Shown piece by piece: positions 8,421 to 16,879 of a DNA stretch of 64,000 nucleotides. A program made the translations under genes and the position numbers. This DNA comes from Desulfofustis glycolicus DSM 9705 (GTDB lineage Bacteria; Desulfobacterota; Desulfobulbia; Desulfobulbales; Desulfocapsaceae): assembly GCF_900130015.1 (NCBI RefSeq), contig NZ_FQXS01000009.1, positions 1 to 64,000 on the forward strand. The letters are read 5' to 3'. The notes below the pieces were generated by a model. It had not been told where the DNA came from, made no database searches, and saw only the letters and a program-made list of their open reading frames with translations. Every line of letters begins with the position of its first letter. Position 1 is the first letter of the stretch.

Positions 8421-9641
8421 ATGCATATTTTATACTTTCACCAATATTTCAATACACCATCTGTAGCCGGTGGGACGCGGTCTTATGAAATGGCCCGAAA
8501 ACTCATTGAACGCGGGCATCGGGTAACCATGGTGTGTGCGCGCAGTGGGAAGGGCGAACTTCCGCTACCCGGTGCACCTGGTGACGCGGTGCGGAAAGGG
8601 GTGGTTGATGGGATTGAGGTGATCCAATTCAACCTGCACTACAGCAACTACATGAGCCTCCCTCGGCGTGCCCGGGTATTTCTGCAGTATGCCTTCAACA
8701 GCGTGAAAATTGCCTTGCGTACGGATTGTGACCTGGTGTTTGCCACATCCACCCCGCTGACTGCCGGTATCCCGGGAATTTGTGCCAGATGGTTGAGGAA
8801 TAGGCCTTTTGTATTTGAGGTCAGGGATTTATGGCCGGAGTTGCCTCGCGCCATGGGCGTAGTAAAAAGTCCATTGGTCCTTGCAGGAATGTCACTGCTG
8901 GAGTGGATGAGTTACCGGTCGGCAACCGCGTGTGTCGCCCTGGCTCCGGGTATCAAAGAGGGTATCGCGAAGCGTAGTCCAAAAGGGCGTCAGATTGCCA
9001 TGATCCCCAATGGCTGCGATCTGGAAATTTTTCAACCGGGACGGCGGCAAGACCTGAATCTCCCGGGGATAAATCCGGATGACTGTGTGGCAGTCTTCAC
9101 TGGTGCTCACGGCATTGCCAATGGATTGGACGCGGTCTTGGATGCCGGTCGTGTGCTGCTGGAAAGGGGTCGGCGTGATATCGTGCTGGCTTTCATTGGT
9201 GACGGCAAACTAAAACCGCAGTTAATCGAAAGGGCTCGCGCCGAAGGTTTGGTCAACTGCCGCTTTTTTGAGCCGATGCCCAAGAACCAGCTCAATCAAG
9301 TGGTTAACTGCTGTGATGTGGGCATGATGATTTTGGATGATGTACCCGCATTTTATTACGGCACTTCACCAAACAAGTTTTTCGACTATATCTCTTCCGG
9401 GCTGCCGGTGATCAATAACTACCCTGGTTGGTTGGCGGGAATGATCCAGCAGCACAAATGTGGTTTGGATATACCACCGCGCGATCCCGAGGCGTTTGCT
9501 GATGGCTTGTGCAGACTGGCAGACGATCCGGAACTGCGCCGAGAGTATGGCGAAAACGCACGCCGACTGGCCGAACTGGAGTTTTCCCGTGAGAAACTGG
9601 CGAACGAGTTTGTTGATTTCCTGGAACGGCAGAGACCCTGA
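8421..9641 (+). CDS. Glycosyltransferase family 4, WbuB-like
   Basis: The 406-residue enzyme starts MHILYFHQYFNTPSVAGGTR, the glycine-rich start of WbuB-type GT4 enzymes. RPFVFEVRDLWPELP (around 130-145) is highly typical of WbuB/Fuc-NAc transferase-like proteins. The donor domain shows VAVFTGAHGIANGLDAVLDA and GTSPNKFFDYISSGLPVI. It probably transfers an N-acetylated amino sugar onto a lipid-linked intermediate. It is followed 13 nt later by wecB, which fits supply of a HexNAc donor. I use ATG 8421; a TTG nine bases earlier is possible. Confidence 0.85.
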   Translation: MHILYFHQYFNTPSVAGGTRSYEMARKLIERGHRVTMVCARSGKGELPLPGAPGDAVRKGVVDGIEVIQFNLHYSNYMSLPRRARVFLQYAFNSVKIALRTDCDLVFATSTPLTAGIPGICARWLRNRPFVFEVRDLWPELPRAMGVVKSPLVLAGMSLLEWMSYRSATACVALAPGIKEGIAKRSPKGRQIAMIPNGCDLEIFQPGRRQDLNLPGINPDDCVAVFTGAHGIANGLDAVLDAGRVLLERGRRDIVLAFIGDGKLKPQLIERARAEGLVNCRFFEPMPKNQLNQVVNCCDVGMMILDDVPAFYYGTSPNKFFDYISSGLPVINNYPGWLAGMIQQHKCGLDIPPRDPEAFADGLCRLADDPELRREYGENARRLAELEFSREKLANEFVDFLERQRP

Positions 9642-9654
9642 ACGAGGATGTGAA

Positions 9655-10824
9655 TTGACAACGCTAAAGATTGTTTCCGTGGTGGGCGCACGACCCAATT
9701 TCATGAAAATCGCACCGTTCATCAGGGCGGTAGAAGACTGGAACAAGAATGATGGTGTACGTATCGACCATCGTCTCGTCCACACCGGGCAACATTATGA
9801 TGACAATATGTCCCGTGCGTTTTTCGAGGCGTTGGTGATCCCGGAGGCCGATATCAACCTTGGCATTGGATCAGGGACCCACGCGGAGCAGGTGGGCCAG
9901 ACGATGATTGCCTTCGAAAAGGTGGTTCGACAGTTCCAACCGGACTGGATTGTGGTGGTGGGAGACGTTAACGCAACCTGTGCCTGTTCCATCACTGCGA
10001 AAAAGGAGCGTGTGCGGTTGGCCCACATCGAGGCCGGTTTACGGTCCGGCGACATGGACATGCCCGAGGAGATCAACCGGCTGGTCACGGATCGCCTTTC
10101 TGATCTACTCTTCACCCCGGACCGACTCTCCAATGACAATCTTCGGCGTGAAGGAGTGTCTGAGGAGAGGATAAAGTTCGTCGGTAATATCATGATCGAT
10201 ACATTGGAGGTTCAACGGGAAAAAGCGAAAATCCTGAGCGTAGCAGAAATTGTCAGCGGTAACCTGAAGGAGGGCCAGGATAGCAAGATGAATGTCTTGA
10301 GGGGCGAGAAATATTCACTTCTCACGCTCCATCGGCCCTCCAATGTCGATGATCCTCAGACATTTGGTGAGATTGTGGACTTATTGACGAACGAACTGGC
10401 ACGTGATATGCCACTGCTGTGGACTATCCATCCTCGCACCGAAAAGCAGCTCAAGACCTTTGGACTATGGATTAAAGTGGTATCCGTTGACAATGTTCTA
10501 GCGTTAAACCCTCTGGGGTACCACGAGCTGCTTCGTTTGAACATGGGAGCTACGGTGGTTCTTACCGATAGTGGTGGATTGCAGGAAGAGTGCTGTGTAC
10601 TGGGCACACCCTGTCTGACTCTACGCCGGAATACTGAGCGTCCGGTCACCTTGCAAGAGCATGGTGGTGCAAGCATTTTGGTGGGCAACGACAGGGACCA
10701 AATTAGACGAGCTTATTACAAGATCTTGCAGGGAGGTCGTACCCCATCGCGTCCGGAATTGTGGGATGGAAGAACTGCACCTCGAATTGTTGAAGCTCTT
10801 GTCCAAAAATCAAGTCTCGGATGA
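9655..10824 (+). CDS. wecB: UDP-N-acetylglucosamine 2-epimerase (non-hydrolysing)
   Basis: The 389-residue protein begins at TTG 9655, preceded by GAGGATG. Motifs run in the usual order: VVGARPNFMKIAPFIRA at the N-terminus, HTGQHYDDNMS, HIEAGLRSGDMDMPEE, NRLVTDRLSDLLF, TLHRPSNVDD and DSGGLQEECCVLGTPCLTLR. The enzyme interconverts UDP-GlcNAc and UDP-ManNAc in the cytoplasm. The length matches the family. It supplies a ManNAc-type sugar for the locus; no WecC-like dehydrogenase is present in the window. Confidence 0.9.
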   Translation: MTTLKIVSVVGARPNFMKIAPFIRAVEDWNKNDGVRIDHRLVHTGQHYDDNMSRAFFEALVIPEADINLGIGSGTHAEQVGQTMIAFEKVVRQFQPDWIVVVGDVNATCACSITAKKERVRLAHIEAGLRSGDMDMPEEINRLVTDRLSDLLFTPDRLSNDNLRREGVSEERIKFVGNIMIDTLEVQREKAKILSVAEIVSGNLKEGQDSKMNVLRGEKYSLLTLHRPSNVDDPQTFGEIVDLLTNELARDMPLLWTIHPRTEKQLKTFGLWIKVVSVDNVLALNPLGYHELLRLNMGATVVLTDSGGLQEECCVLGTPCLTLRRNTERPVTLQEHGGASILVGNDRDQIRRAYYKILQGGRTPSRPELWDGRTAPRIVEALVQKSSLG

Positions 10825-10895
10825 ACAGAAGTATTGTTCGGTATTGAGAAAAGACTCTGGTGTCAATGGCCTGCTGGTAATAACATGATCTCACA

Positions 10896-11498
10896 ATGAT
10901 TAAACGAGTTTTTGACGTTCTGGTTTCTACGACAGCGTTGGTTGTTTTGTCGCCTGTATTAGTATTTATGGCGGTGTTGATCCGGTGCAGGATGGGAACG
11001 CCAGTATCGTTTCGTCAGGTGCGACCAGGGCTTTTCGGCAGGCCTTTTAAGATGATCAAATTTCGCACCATGTGTGATACAAAGGACCGCGTCGGCAGGC
11101 CACTTCCGGACAGTGAACGGCTTACCGGGCTGGGCCGATACTTACGCACCACCAGCCTCGATGAACTGCCGGAGTTGTGGAACGTGTTGAAAGGTGATAT
11201 GAGTCTGGTCGGGCCGCGGCCGTTGTTGATGGAGTACTTGCCTTTGTATACTCCTGAGCAGGCGCGGCGGCATGAGGTGCGGCCGGGGATTACCGGGTGG
11301 GCACAGGTCAACGGGCGCAACGCGCTTTCCTGGGAAGAGAAGTTTGCGTTGGACGTCTGGTATGTCGAAAATCAGTCATTGTGGCTGGATATGAAAATAA
11401 TTACTCTGACCCTGTGGAAGGTCGTGCGGCGCGACGGTATCAGTGCAGCGGGGGAGGTAACCATGCCGCGTTTTACTGGTTCGTCTGACGTGGATTAG
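10896..11498 (+). CDS. Bacterial sugar transferase (PglC/WcaJ-type phosphoglycosyltransferase)
   Basis: The 200-residue protein has one N-terminal membrane re-entrant helix (FDVLVSTTALVVLSPVLVFM) followed by VSFRQVRPGLFGRPFKMIKF, LDELPELWNVLKGDMSLVGP and RPGITGWAQVNGRNALSWEE. This small monotopic form puts a phospho-sugar from a UDP-sugar onto undecaprenyl phosphate, usually the first membrane step of glycan assembly. In PglC-type systems the sugar is a diacetamido-bacillosamine-like residue, which fits the NeuD/PglD-like and DegT/PglE-like genes downstream. The DE pair of LDELPEL is the catalytic dyad region. Confidence 0.9.
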   Translation: MIKRVFDVLVSTTALVVLSPVLVFMAVLIRCRMGTPVSFRQVRPGLFGRPFKMIKFRTMCDTKDRVGRPLPDSERLTGLGRYLRTTSLDELPELWNVLKGDMSLVGPRPLLMEYLPLYTPEQARRHEVRPGITGWAQVNGRNALSWEEKFALDVWYVENQSLWLDMKIITLTLWKVVRRDGISAAGEVTMPRFTGSSDVD

Positions 11499-11588
11499 TT
11501 ACTGTAATTAAAGTTTTTCTGGCTCAGGGTGTTGGAGATTTTCAGCATTTCCTGCTCGCAATTAATATGAACTAATGTGGAGATTAGT

Positions 11589-11822
11589 ATGAAAAAGGTG
11601 GAATTTTTGGCGGCATTTGAAGAAGTGTTGGAAGCTGATCCGGATACCATCACCGAAAGTCAAAAATTGGCTGATTTGGATGGATGGGATTCTCTAACGA
11701 TTATGGCATTCATTGCCATGGTCGATGAAAAATTCGGGATGAATATTCCCCCGCCGGAAATTGTGAACGCAAAAACTGTTGGCGACCTGGTTGTTTTGCT
11801 GGGAGATAGTATTTCAGGGTGA
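11589..11822 (+). CDS. Acyl carrier protein
   Basis: The 77-residue acidic protein contains DGWDSLTIMAFIAMVDEKFG; the DSL serine (about residue 37) is the 4'-phosphopantetheine attachment site. It is a stand-alone carrier, not the fatty-acid acpP of a fab operon. The next genes are KAS III, SDR and NeuD-type acyltransferase, so it likely carries the short acyl chain that they build and transfer. ATG 11589 is chosen; a GTG at 11577 lies in frame. The gene and its followers have lower GC than the flanking wecB/DegT genes. Confidence 0.9.
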   Translation: MKKVEFLAAFEEVLEADPDTITESQKLADLDGWDSLTIMAFIAMVDEKFGMNIPPPEIVNAKTVGDLVVLLGDSISG

Positions 11823-11858
11823 ACATTCCTCACGGTTTAAAAAAGAAGCAGGTTCCAT

Positions 11859-12923
11859 ATGAACATCAGCAGAGTCAGTCTCAAAGGTATTGCCAGTGCT
11901 GTTCCTGAGCAAATACAAACGGTAGGGGAAGATGATAACAAATTTCCTGATTCGAATGTAATAAAAATCATCGAAAATACTGGTATCCGCAAAAGGCATA
12001 TTGCTCAAACAGGTCAATGTACATCCGATCTTTGTTTTGCAGCATCGGAGAGTCTGCTTGCAGCAACTGGGATTGACAGAGCGACGATTGACACGCTCAT
12101 CTTTGTTTCTCAAACGCCAGACTATGTGTTGCCGGCTACCAGTTGTTGTCTGCATAGCCGGATGGGGCTGAAGAAGAGTTGTGCGGCTTTTGATGTCAAT
12201 CTGGGTTGTTCCGGGTATGTTTATGGGCTTTGGCTTGCCTCAAATCTGATCTCCTGCGGTAGTTCATATCGTGTTTTGCTTCTGGCTGGTGATGTTATGA
12301 GCAGTCTAACCTCTTCCAGAGACAGGTCTGTTTCCTTTCTTTTCGGTGACGCGGGCACCGCCACTCTTTTAGAACGTGACGAAAATGCACCGTCCATGTC
12401 GTTTGTTTTGGGTACTGATGGGAGCGGACAACAAAACCTCATCGTACCTGCGGGAGGTTTCCGCTATCCTCATTCAGATAAAACAGGTTTGCAGGTTGAA
12501 AGAGAGGGGGGCAATTACAGGAGTGACGAAGATCTTTATATGAATGGTCCGGAAATTTTCAGTTTTACGCTGAAAGAAGTCCCGACCATGGTGAAATCGC
12601 TGTGTGACAATTTTGATGGTGTTGATGCCGTAGTTATGCATCAGGCCAACAAATTTATACTAGAGTATCTGGCGAAACGATTAAAAATTCCGGAAGAAAA
12701 ATCTATCTTGGCACTTGAAAACTATGGGAATACAAGCTCAGCGTCAATCCCGCTGGCCTTGACTGTTGCTCTTGCTCAAAGGCTAAAAACACAGTCTCTA
12801 CAACTCCTTCTGGCGGGTTTTGGAGTTGGTTATTCCTGGGGCGCAGTAAGGTTGCATTGCGGTCCTCTGAGCATCCCTGACGTGGTGCTGCTCTCTAAAA
12901 TTGATTCTGCCAACGATTCGTAG
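11859..12923 (+). CDS. 3-oxoacyl-ACP synthase III (KAS III), first copy
   Basis: The 354-residue thiolase-fold enzyme keeps the full FabH triad: Cys117 in FDVNLGCSGYVYG, His in VVMHQANKFILEYL, and Asn in ENYGNTSSASIP. This triad condenses acyl-CoA with malonyl-ACP. It lies 36 nt behind the ACP gene and 9 nt before the SDR gene, so it probably makes acetoacetyl-ACP (or a similar beta-ketoacyl-ACP) for glycan acylation rather than for membrane lipid. It shares most motifs with the second KAS III at 14365, but the two are clearly diverged. Confidence 0.88.
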   Translation: MNISRVSLKGIASAVPEQIQTVGEDDNKFPDSNVIKIIENTGIRKRHIAQTGQCTSDLCFAASESLLAATGIDRATIDTLIFVSQTPDYVLPATSCCLHSRMGLKKSCAAFDVNLGCSGYVYGLWLASNLISCGSSYRVLLLAGDVMSSLTSSRDRSVSFLFGDAGTATLLERDENAPSMSFVLGTDGSGQQNLIVPAGGFRYPHSDKTGLQVEREGGNYRSDEDLYMNGPEIFSFTLKEVPTMVKSLCDNFDGVDAVVMHQANKFILEYLAKRLKIPEEKSILALENYGNTSSASIPLALTVALAQRLKTQSLQLLLAGFGVGYSWGAVRLHCGPLSIPDVVLLSKIDSANDS

Positions 12924-12932
12924 GAAATTGGA

Positions 12933-13691
12933 ATGATCAACCCAATGGAATTAGAGAATCATACCATCATGGTGACCGGTGCTTCTTCAGGCATCGGGAG
13001 AGATGTCTCGATATTGCTCAGTCTCTTGGGAGCAAAACTTGTTCTCGTTGGAAGAAACCAGGAAGAGTTGAAAAAGACTCAGGAATTGCTTGATGGTCCA
13101 TTGCACCATCACTTCTCTTTCGACTTATCGGAAAGCGAAACGATAGCGCCTTGGATGAAAAACGTTGCCGATGAAACTGGGCCATTCGATGGTTTGGTTC
13201 ATTGCGCGGGTATCCAAATTACCAAGCCGCTACGATCTCTGACTTCCTCGGATATAGAAAAGGTAATGCAAGTCAATGTGAATGCCGCCTTCGGTTTGTT
13301 GAAAGGTTTTCGGCAAAGAAGTGTTTGTGCAAAACCTGGTAGTATCGTTCTGATCGCATCGGTAATGGGACTGGTAGGGCAAGCCGGGGTAACTGCTTAT
13401 TCGGCTAGCAAAGGAGCTCTCATAGCCTTGGCAAAGTCCTCTGCACTCGAGTTGGCAAGAGAAAATATAAGGATTAATTGTGTTGCTCCTGCGCATGTCA
13501 GTACGGAAATGGCTGAGCAACTTATGCTGCAACTGACGGAAGACCAGGTTCAAGCTATTAAGGACATGCATCCTCTCGGTGTTGGCACTCCACGGGATGT
13601 CGCCAATGCCATAGCATTCTTGCTTGCCGACACAGGAAAATGGATAACTGGAACAACGTTGGTGGTTGATGGTGGATACACTGCACATTGA
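12933..13691 (+). CDS. SDR-family 3-oxoacyl-ACP reductase-like enzyme
   Basis: The 252-residue protein has the NAD(P)-binding TGASSGIGRDVSILLSLLGA near residue 15, the HCAGI equivalent of NNAG, the catalytic serine in IASVMG, and YSASKGALIALAKSSALELA with the Tyr-x3-Lys pair. The C-terminus ends in the usual GTTLVVDGGYTAH. It is FabG-like and by position probably reduces the beta-keto group of the ACP-bound chain made by the neighbouring KAS III, giving a 3-hydroxyacyl thioester. The start at 12933 or ATG 12945 are both possible. Confidence 0.87.
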   Translation: MINPMELENHTIMVTGASSGIGRDVSILLSLLGAKLVLVGRNQEELKKTQELLDGPLHHHFSFDLSESETIAPWMKNVADETGPFDGLVHCAGIQITKPLRSLTSSDIEKVMQVNVNAAFGLLKGFRQRSVCAKPGSIVLIASVMGLVGQAGVTAYSASKGALIALAKSSALELARENIRINCVAPAHVSTEMAEQLMLQLTEDQVQAIKDMHPLGVGTPRDVANAIAFLLADTGKWITGTTLVVDGGYTAH

Positions 13692-13698
13692 GAACAAG

Positions 13699-14337
13699 AT
13701 GAAACGCTTGCTTATTATTGGTGCGGGTGGGTTTGGCCGCGAAGTTCTCAATTACGCCTTGGATATTCCCTTACAAGATCGGGATTGGAAAGTGGGGGGA
13801 TTCCTTGATTCCAATTTGGGAGTTTTGTCTGGATATGATTGTGCGAAGTCGGTTTTGGCTGACCCAATGCACTATCAACCGAAGGATGATGATTGTTTTA
13901 TTTGTGCGATTGGTAATCCGGACAGGAAAATTCAAATATGCGATAGCTTGGTTAATAAAGGGGGGAATTTTATTACTCTCATTCATCCATCCGCCGTTAT
14001 TGGCCGGAGGTGTTCTATTGGTCAAGGATGTATAATCTGTCCCGGAGCCATCATCACCACAGATGTTAAGATAGGTGATTTTGTCAGTGTTAACGTACAT
14101 GCTTCCATAGGGCACGATACAATTGTCGGAAAAGGATGCACACTCAGTGGGCATGTCGACATTACAGGATTTGCCGTTGTGGAAGAAGGGGTTTTCTTGG
14201 GCAGTCACGCTGTAGTTTTACCTAAGGCAAAGGTCGGTGCTTATGCAATCATCGGAGCTGGTAGCGTAGTTTTGAAAAGAGTTAAGTCCGGGGCAACTGT
14301 CATGGGCGTTCCGGCCAAACAAGTATCTGGATTTTAA
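13699..14337 (+). CDS. NeuD/PglD-type sugar O- or N-acyltransferase
   Basis: The 212-residue protein starts MKRLLIIGAGGFGREVLNYA, the Rossmann-like UDP-sugar-binding N-domain of the NeuD/PglD family. The second half is a left-handed beta-helix with hexapeptide repeats (IGRRCSIGQGCIICPGAIIT, VGKGCTLSGHVDITG) and ends VMGVPAKQVSGF. NASIGHDT/VHASIGHD carries the catalytic histidine. PglD acetylates the 4-amino group of a UDP-sugar; here the adjoining ACP, KAS III and SDR suggest a longer hydroxyacyl donor. It starts 7 nt after the SDR stop. Confidence 0.87.
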   Translation: MKRLLIIGAGGFGREVLNYALDIPLQDRDWKVGGFLDSNLGVLSGYDCAKSVLADPMHYQPKDDDCFICAIGNPDRKIQICDSLVNKGGNFITLIHPSAVIGRRCSIGQGCIICPGAIITTDVKIGDFVSVNVHASIGHDTIVGKGCTLSGHVDITGFAVVEEGVFLGSHAVVLPKAKVGAYAIIGAGSVVLKRVKSGATVMGVPAKQVSGF

Positions 14338-14364
14338 GAATAATCTCCCGAACGCAAAAGTGTA

Positions 14365-15390
14365 ATGGCAGCTTTCATTAAAGCGATAGAGTATGAATTA
14401 CCTAATGGGCAGCTGACGAATCAAGAGTTAGCATATGAATTCCCAGAGTGGTCTGTTGAAAAGATAGAACAAAAAACAGGTATTCGTATTAGACGAGTCT
14501 CAGCGGAAAATGAGTGCGCATCTGATTTGGGTGTGCGAGCTGTAGAGAAACTTTTTAGCAGTGGAGTATGCGACCGAGAACAAATTGACTATCTCTTGCT
14601 ATGCACTCAAAGTCCGGATTTTTTGCTCCCTTCCACTTCTTGCATAATGCAGGACCGTTTGCGGCTGCGAAAAACCTGTGGGGCTCTTGATTTTAATTTG
14701 GGATGTTCAGGATATGTCTATGGTCTTGGACTTGCCAAAGGTCTGGTTGAAACGGGTCAAGCTGAAAATGTGCTGCTCATAACTGCCGAGACATATAGCA
14801 AACACATACATCAAGGTGATAAAAGTGTACGCACTTTATTTGGAGATGCTGCTGCGGCAACGCTGATACAGAGCAACAGTAGCGGAGAGTCAAAAACATA
14901 CATAGGTCCTTTTGTTTATGGTACTGATGGCAGCGGAAGCAGTAATCTAATTATTCCTGCTGGGGGGATGAGATTGCCATGTTCCGTAGAAACATCTATA
15001 ACGATTGAAGATGCTAACGGAAACACTCGCTCTCTGGACAATTTGTATATGAACGGGTCGGAAATATTTACGTTCACTCTTAATGCGGTCCCTAAAGCGA
15101 TAAACAAGCTGCTGCTGGCTGCCAATCGAAATTTGGGTGAAATTGATCTCTTTGTATTTCATCAAGCAAACAAATTTATGCTCGATTACCTCCGGAAGAA
15201 AATTAGAATTGACAACGAGAAATTCTACGTATCGTTTAAAAATTATGGAAACACTGTTTCCTCAACTATTCCGTTAGCTTTGAAGGATGCTTACCTAGAC
15301 AATAAATTACATAAGGACGACTTGGTAATGATAGTAGGGTTTGGTGTTGGCTATTCATGGGCAGCAACATTGGTTCGTTGGGTTGTATAA
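14365..15390 (+). CDS. 3-oxoacyl-ACP synthase III (KAS III), second copy
   Basis: The 341-residue protein again keeps Cys114 (LDFNLGCSGYVYG), His (FVFHQANKFMLDYL) and Asn (KNYGNTVSSTIPLAL), so it should be catalytically competent. It ends GFGVGYSWAATLVRW, very like the first copy's GFGVGYSWGAVRLHC. Two KAS III genes around one ACP are unusual: the second could choose a different starter CoA, form a heterodimer, or carry out the transfer of the acyl chain. The sequence is lower in GC than the downstream aminotransferase. Confidence 0.87.
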   Translation: MAAFIKAIEYELPNGQLTNQELAYEFPEWSVEKIEQKTGIRIRRVSAENECASDLGVRAVEKLFSSGVCDREQIDYLLLCTQSPDFLLPSTSCIMQDRLRLRKTCGALDFNLGCSGYVYGLGLAKGLVETGQAENVLLITAETYSKHIHQGDKSVRTLFGDAAAATLIQSNSSGESKTYIGPFVYGTDGSGSSNLIIPAGGMRLPCSVETSITIEDANGNTRSLDNLYMNGSEIFTFTLNAVPKAINKLLLAANRNLGEIDLFVFHQANKFMLDYLRKKIRIDNEKFYVSFKNYGNTVSSTIPLALKDAYLDNKLHKDDLVMIVGFGVGYSWAATLVRWVV

Positions 15391-15519
15391 AATCAGTCAA
15401 TTGCCTAATTTTATTTTTTCTAGGTGATTTTGTCTGATCGTTGCTCGCAACTATTTATTCTTCCATTGAATCGTGATAAGTGATCCGGGCCGGACAGGTC
15501 ACTGAACAGGAGTGAAATT

Positions 15520-16695
15520 TTGCTGAATATCCCGTTTCCTCCATGGCCATCTTTTACTGCCGAAGAAGCGAATTCTGTTGTTTCAATCCTGTTGTCAAAC
15601 TGTGTTAATTACTGGACCGGCGACGAAGGGAAGATGTTCGAGAAAGAATATGCCGTCTGGGGTGGTGTTGCTTACGCCATAGCTTTGGCAAACGGCACGG
15701 TGGCTCTCGAAGCGGCTTTGGCGGCGATCGGTATAGGCAAAGGTGATGAGGTGGTGGTAACTCCGCGCAGCTTTCTAGCGTCCGTGTCGTGTGTGATCAA
15801 TGCTGGCGGCGTTCCGATTTTTGCAGATGTTGACCGAGATTCTCAGAATATCACCGCGGCAACCATCAGGAAAGTGTTGTCGCCCAAGACTAGGGCAGTT
15901 GTCTGCGTGCATCTCGCAGGCTGGCCGTGTGACATGGATTCGATAATGGATCTGGCAGCGAAGCATAACTTGGCAGTGATCGAAGATTGTGCCCAGGCCC
16001 ATGGGGCGCGGTACAAGGGGCGATCGGTCGGTTCCTTCAGCCAGGTTGGTGCCTGGTCATTCTGCCAGGATAAGATCATGACCACCGGCGGCGAGGGGGG
16101 GATGGTCACCACCAATGACCGGGAGCTGTGGTCAAAGATGTGGTCGTTGAAGGATCACGGGAAGAGTTGGGATGCGGTCCATGAGCGGCAGCATCCGCCC
16201 GGTTTTCGCTGGTTGCATGAGAGTTTTGGAACTAATTGGCGGATGACCGAGATGCAAGCGGCCATTGGCCGAATCCAACTGGGACGTATGGAGGAATGGC
16301 ACCAAATTCGATTGACCAACGCTGAAGCAATCTGGAGCGGTTGCCGGGAGATACCTGGCCTGCGTGTTCCGGTCGTGCCCGAGCATATCGAGCACGCCGC
16401 GTACAAGTGCTATGTCTTTTCTGAGCCACAATCGCTGAAGAGCGGTTGGTCGCGAGACAGGGTGATGGAGGAGATAGTTGCCCGGGGTGTACCGTGTTTT
16501 TCCGGCTCCTGTTCCGAGGTATATCTTGAAAAGGCCTTCGACAATACCGGCTGGCGACCAAAGCAGTGGCTCCCGGTGGCCCGGGAATTAGGAGAGACGA
16601 GCCTGATGTTTCTCGTGCATCCGGGAATTGGCGAAGAGGAGGTCGGGCGGACGGTCGAGGCGGTGAAGGCGGTTATGGCAGTGGCGGTCCGATAA
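15520..16695 (+). CDS. DegT/DnrJ/EryC1-type sugar aminotransferase (PglE/VioA-like)
   Basis: The 391-residue PLP enzyme begins at TTG 15520 behind AGGAGTG. It shows ANGTVALEAALAAIGIGKGD, VIEDCAQAHGARYKGRSVG and WSFCQDKIMTTGGEGGMV; Lys185 of QDK is the expected PLP lysine. The family aminates keto-sugar nucleotides such as UDP- or dTDP-4-keto-6-deoxy sugars. It likely makes the 4-amino group that the NeuD-like enzyme acylates. No 4,6-dehydratase lies next to it; the nearest is rfbB at 53134. Base use returns to the GC-rich level of the main locus here. Confidence 0.87.
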   Translation: MLNIPFPPWPSFTAEEANSVVSILLSNCVNYWTGDEGKMFEKEYAVWGGVAYAIALANGTVALEAALAAIGIGKGDEVVVTPRSFLASVSCVINAGGVPIFADVDRDSQNITAATIRKVLSPKTRAVVCVHLAGWPCDMDSIMDLAAKHNLAVIEDCAQAHGARYKGRSVGSFSQVGAWSFCQDKIMTTGGEGGMVTTNDRELWSKMWSLKDHGKSWDAVHERQHPPGFRWLHESFGTNWRMTEMQAAIGRIQLGRMEEWHQIRLTNAEAIWSGCREIPGLRVPVVPEHIEHAAYKCYVFSEPQSLKSGWSRDRVMEEIVARGVPCFSGSCSEVYLEKAFDNTGWRPKQWLPVARELGETSLMFLVHPGIGEEEVGRTVEAVKAVMAVAVR

Positions 16696-16699
16696 AGAG

Positions 16700-16752
16700 A
16701 AAAAGGGGACAGATTTGCTTTTTGGAAAAAAAAATAAATCTGTCCCCTTTTT
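16700..16752. terminator. GGGGACAG inverted repeat, probable bidirectional terminator
   Basis: AAAAAGGGGACAGATTT (16700-16716) pairs exactly with AAATCTGTCCCCTTTTT (16736-16752). A- and T-runs on both sides let it end transcription from either direction, which suits its place just after the last gene of the glycan locus and ahead of convergent minus-strand genes. The GGGGACAG ends link it to the palindrome at 166-197. Smaller hairpins follow at 16769-16785 and near 16799-16817. Confidence 0.7.
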
Positions 16753-16879
16753 CTTATTGTTGCAACGGCGCCTGCTGCAGGCGTGAGGGGAATCCTAGCG
16801 GCTCGTTACAACGAACCGGTAATTTAGTTGACCAGATCGGGTTAATGTGACGACTGCAAAAGATAAATTAGCTTTCCGA

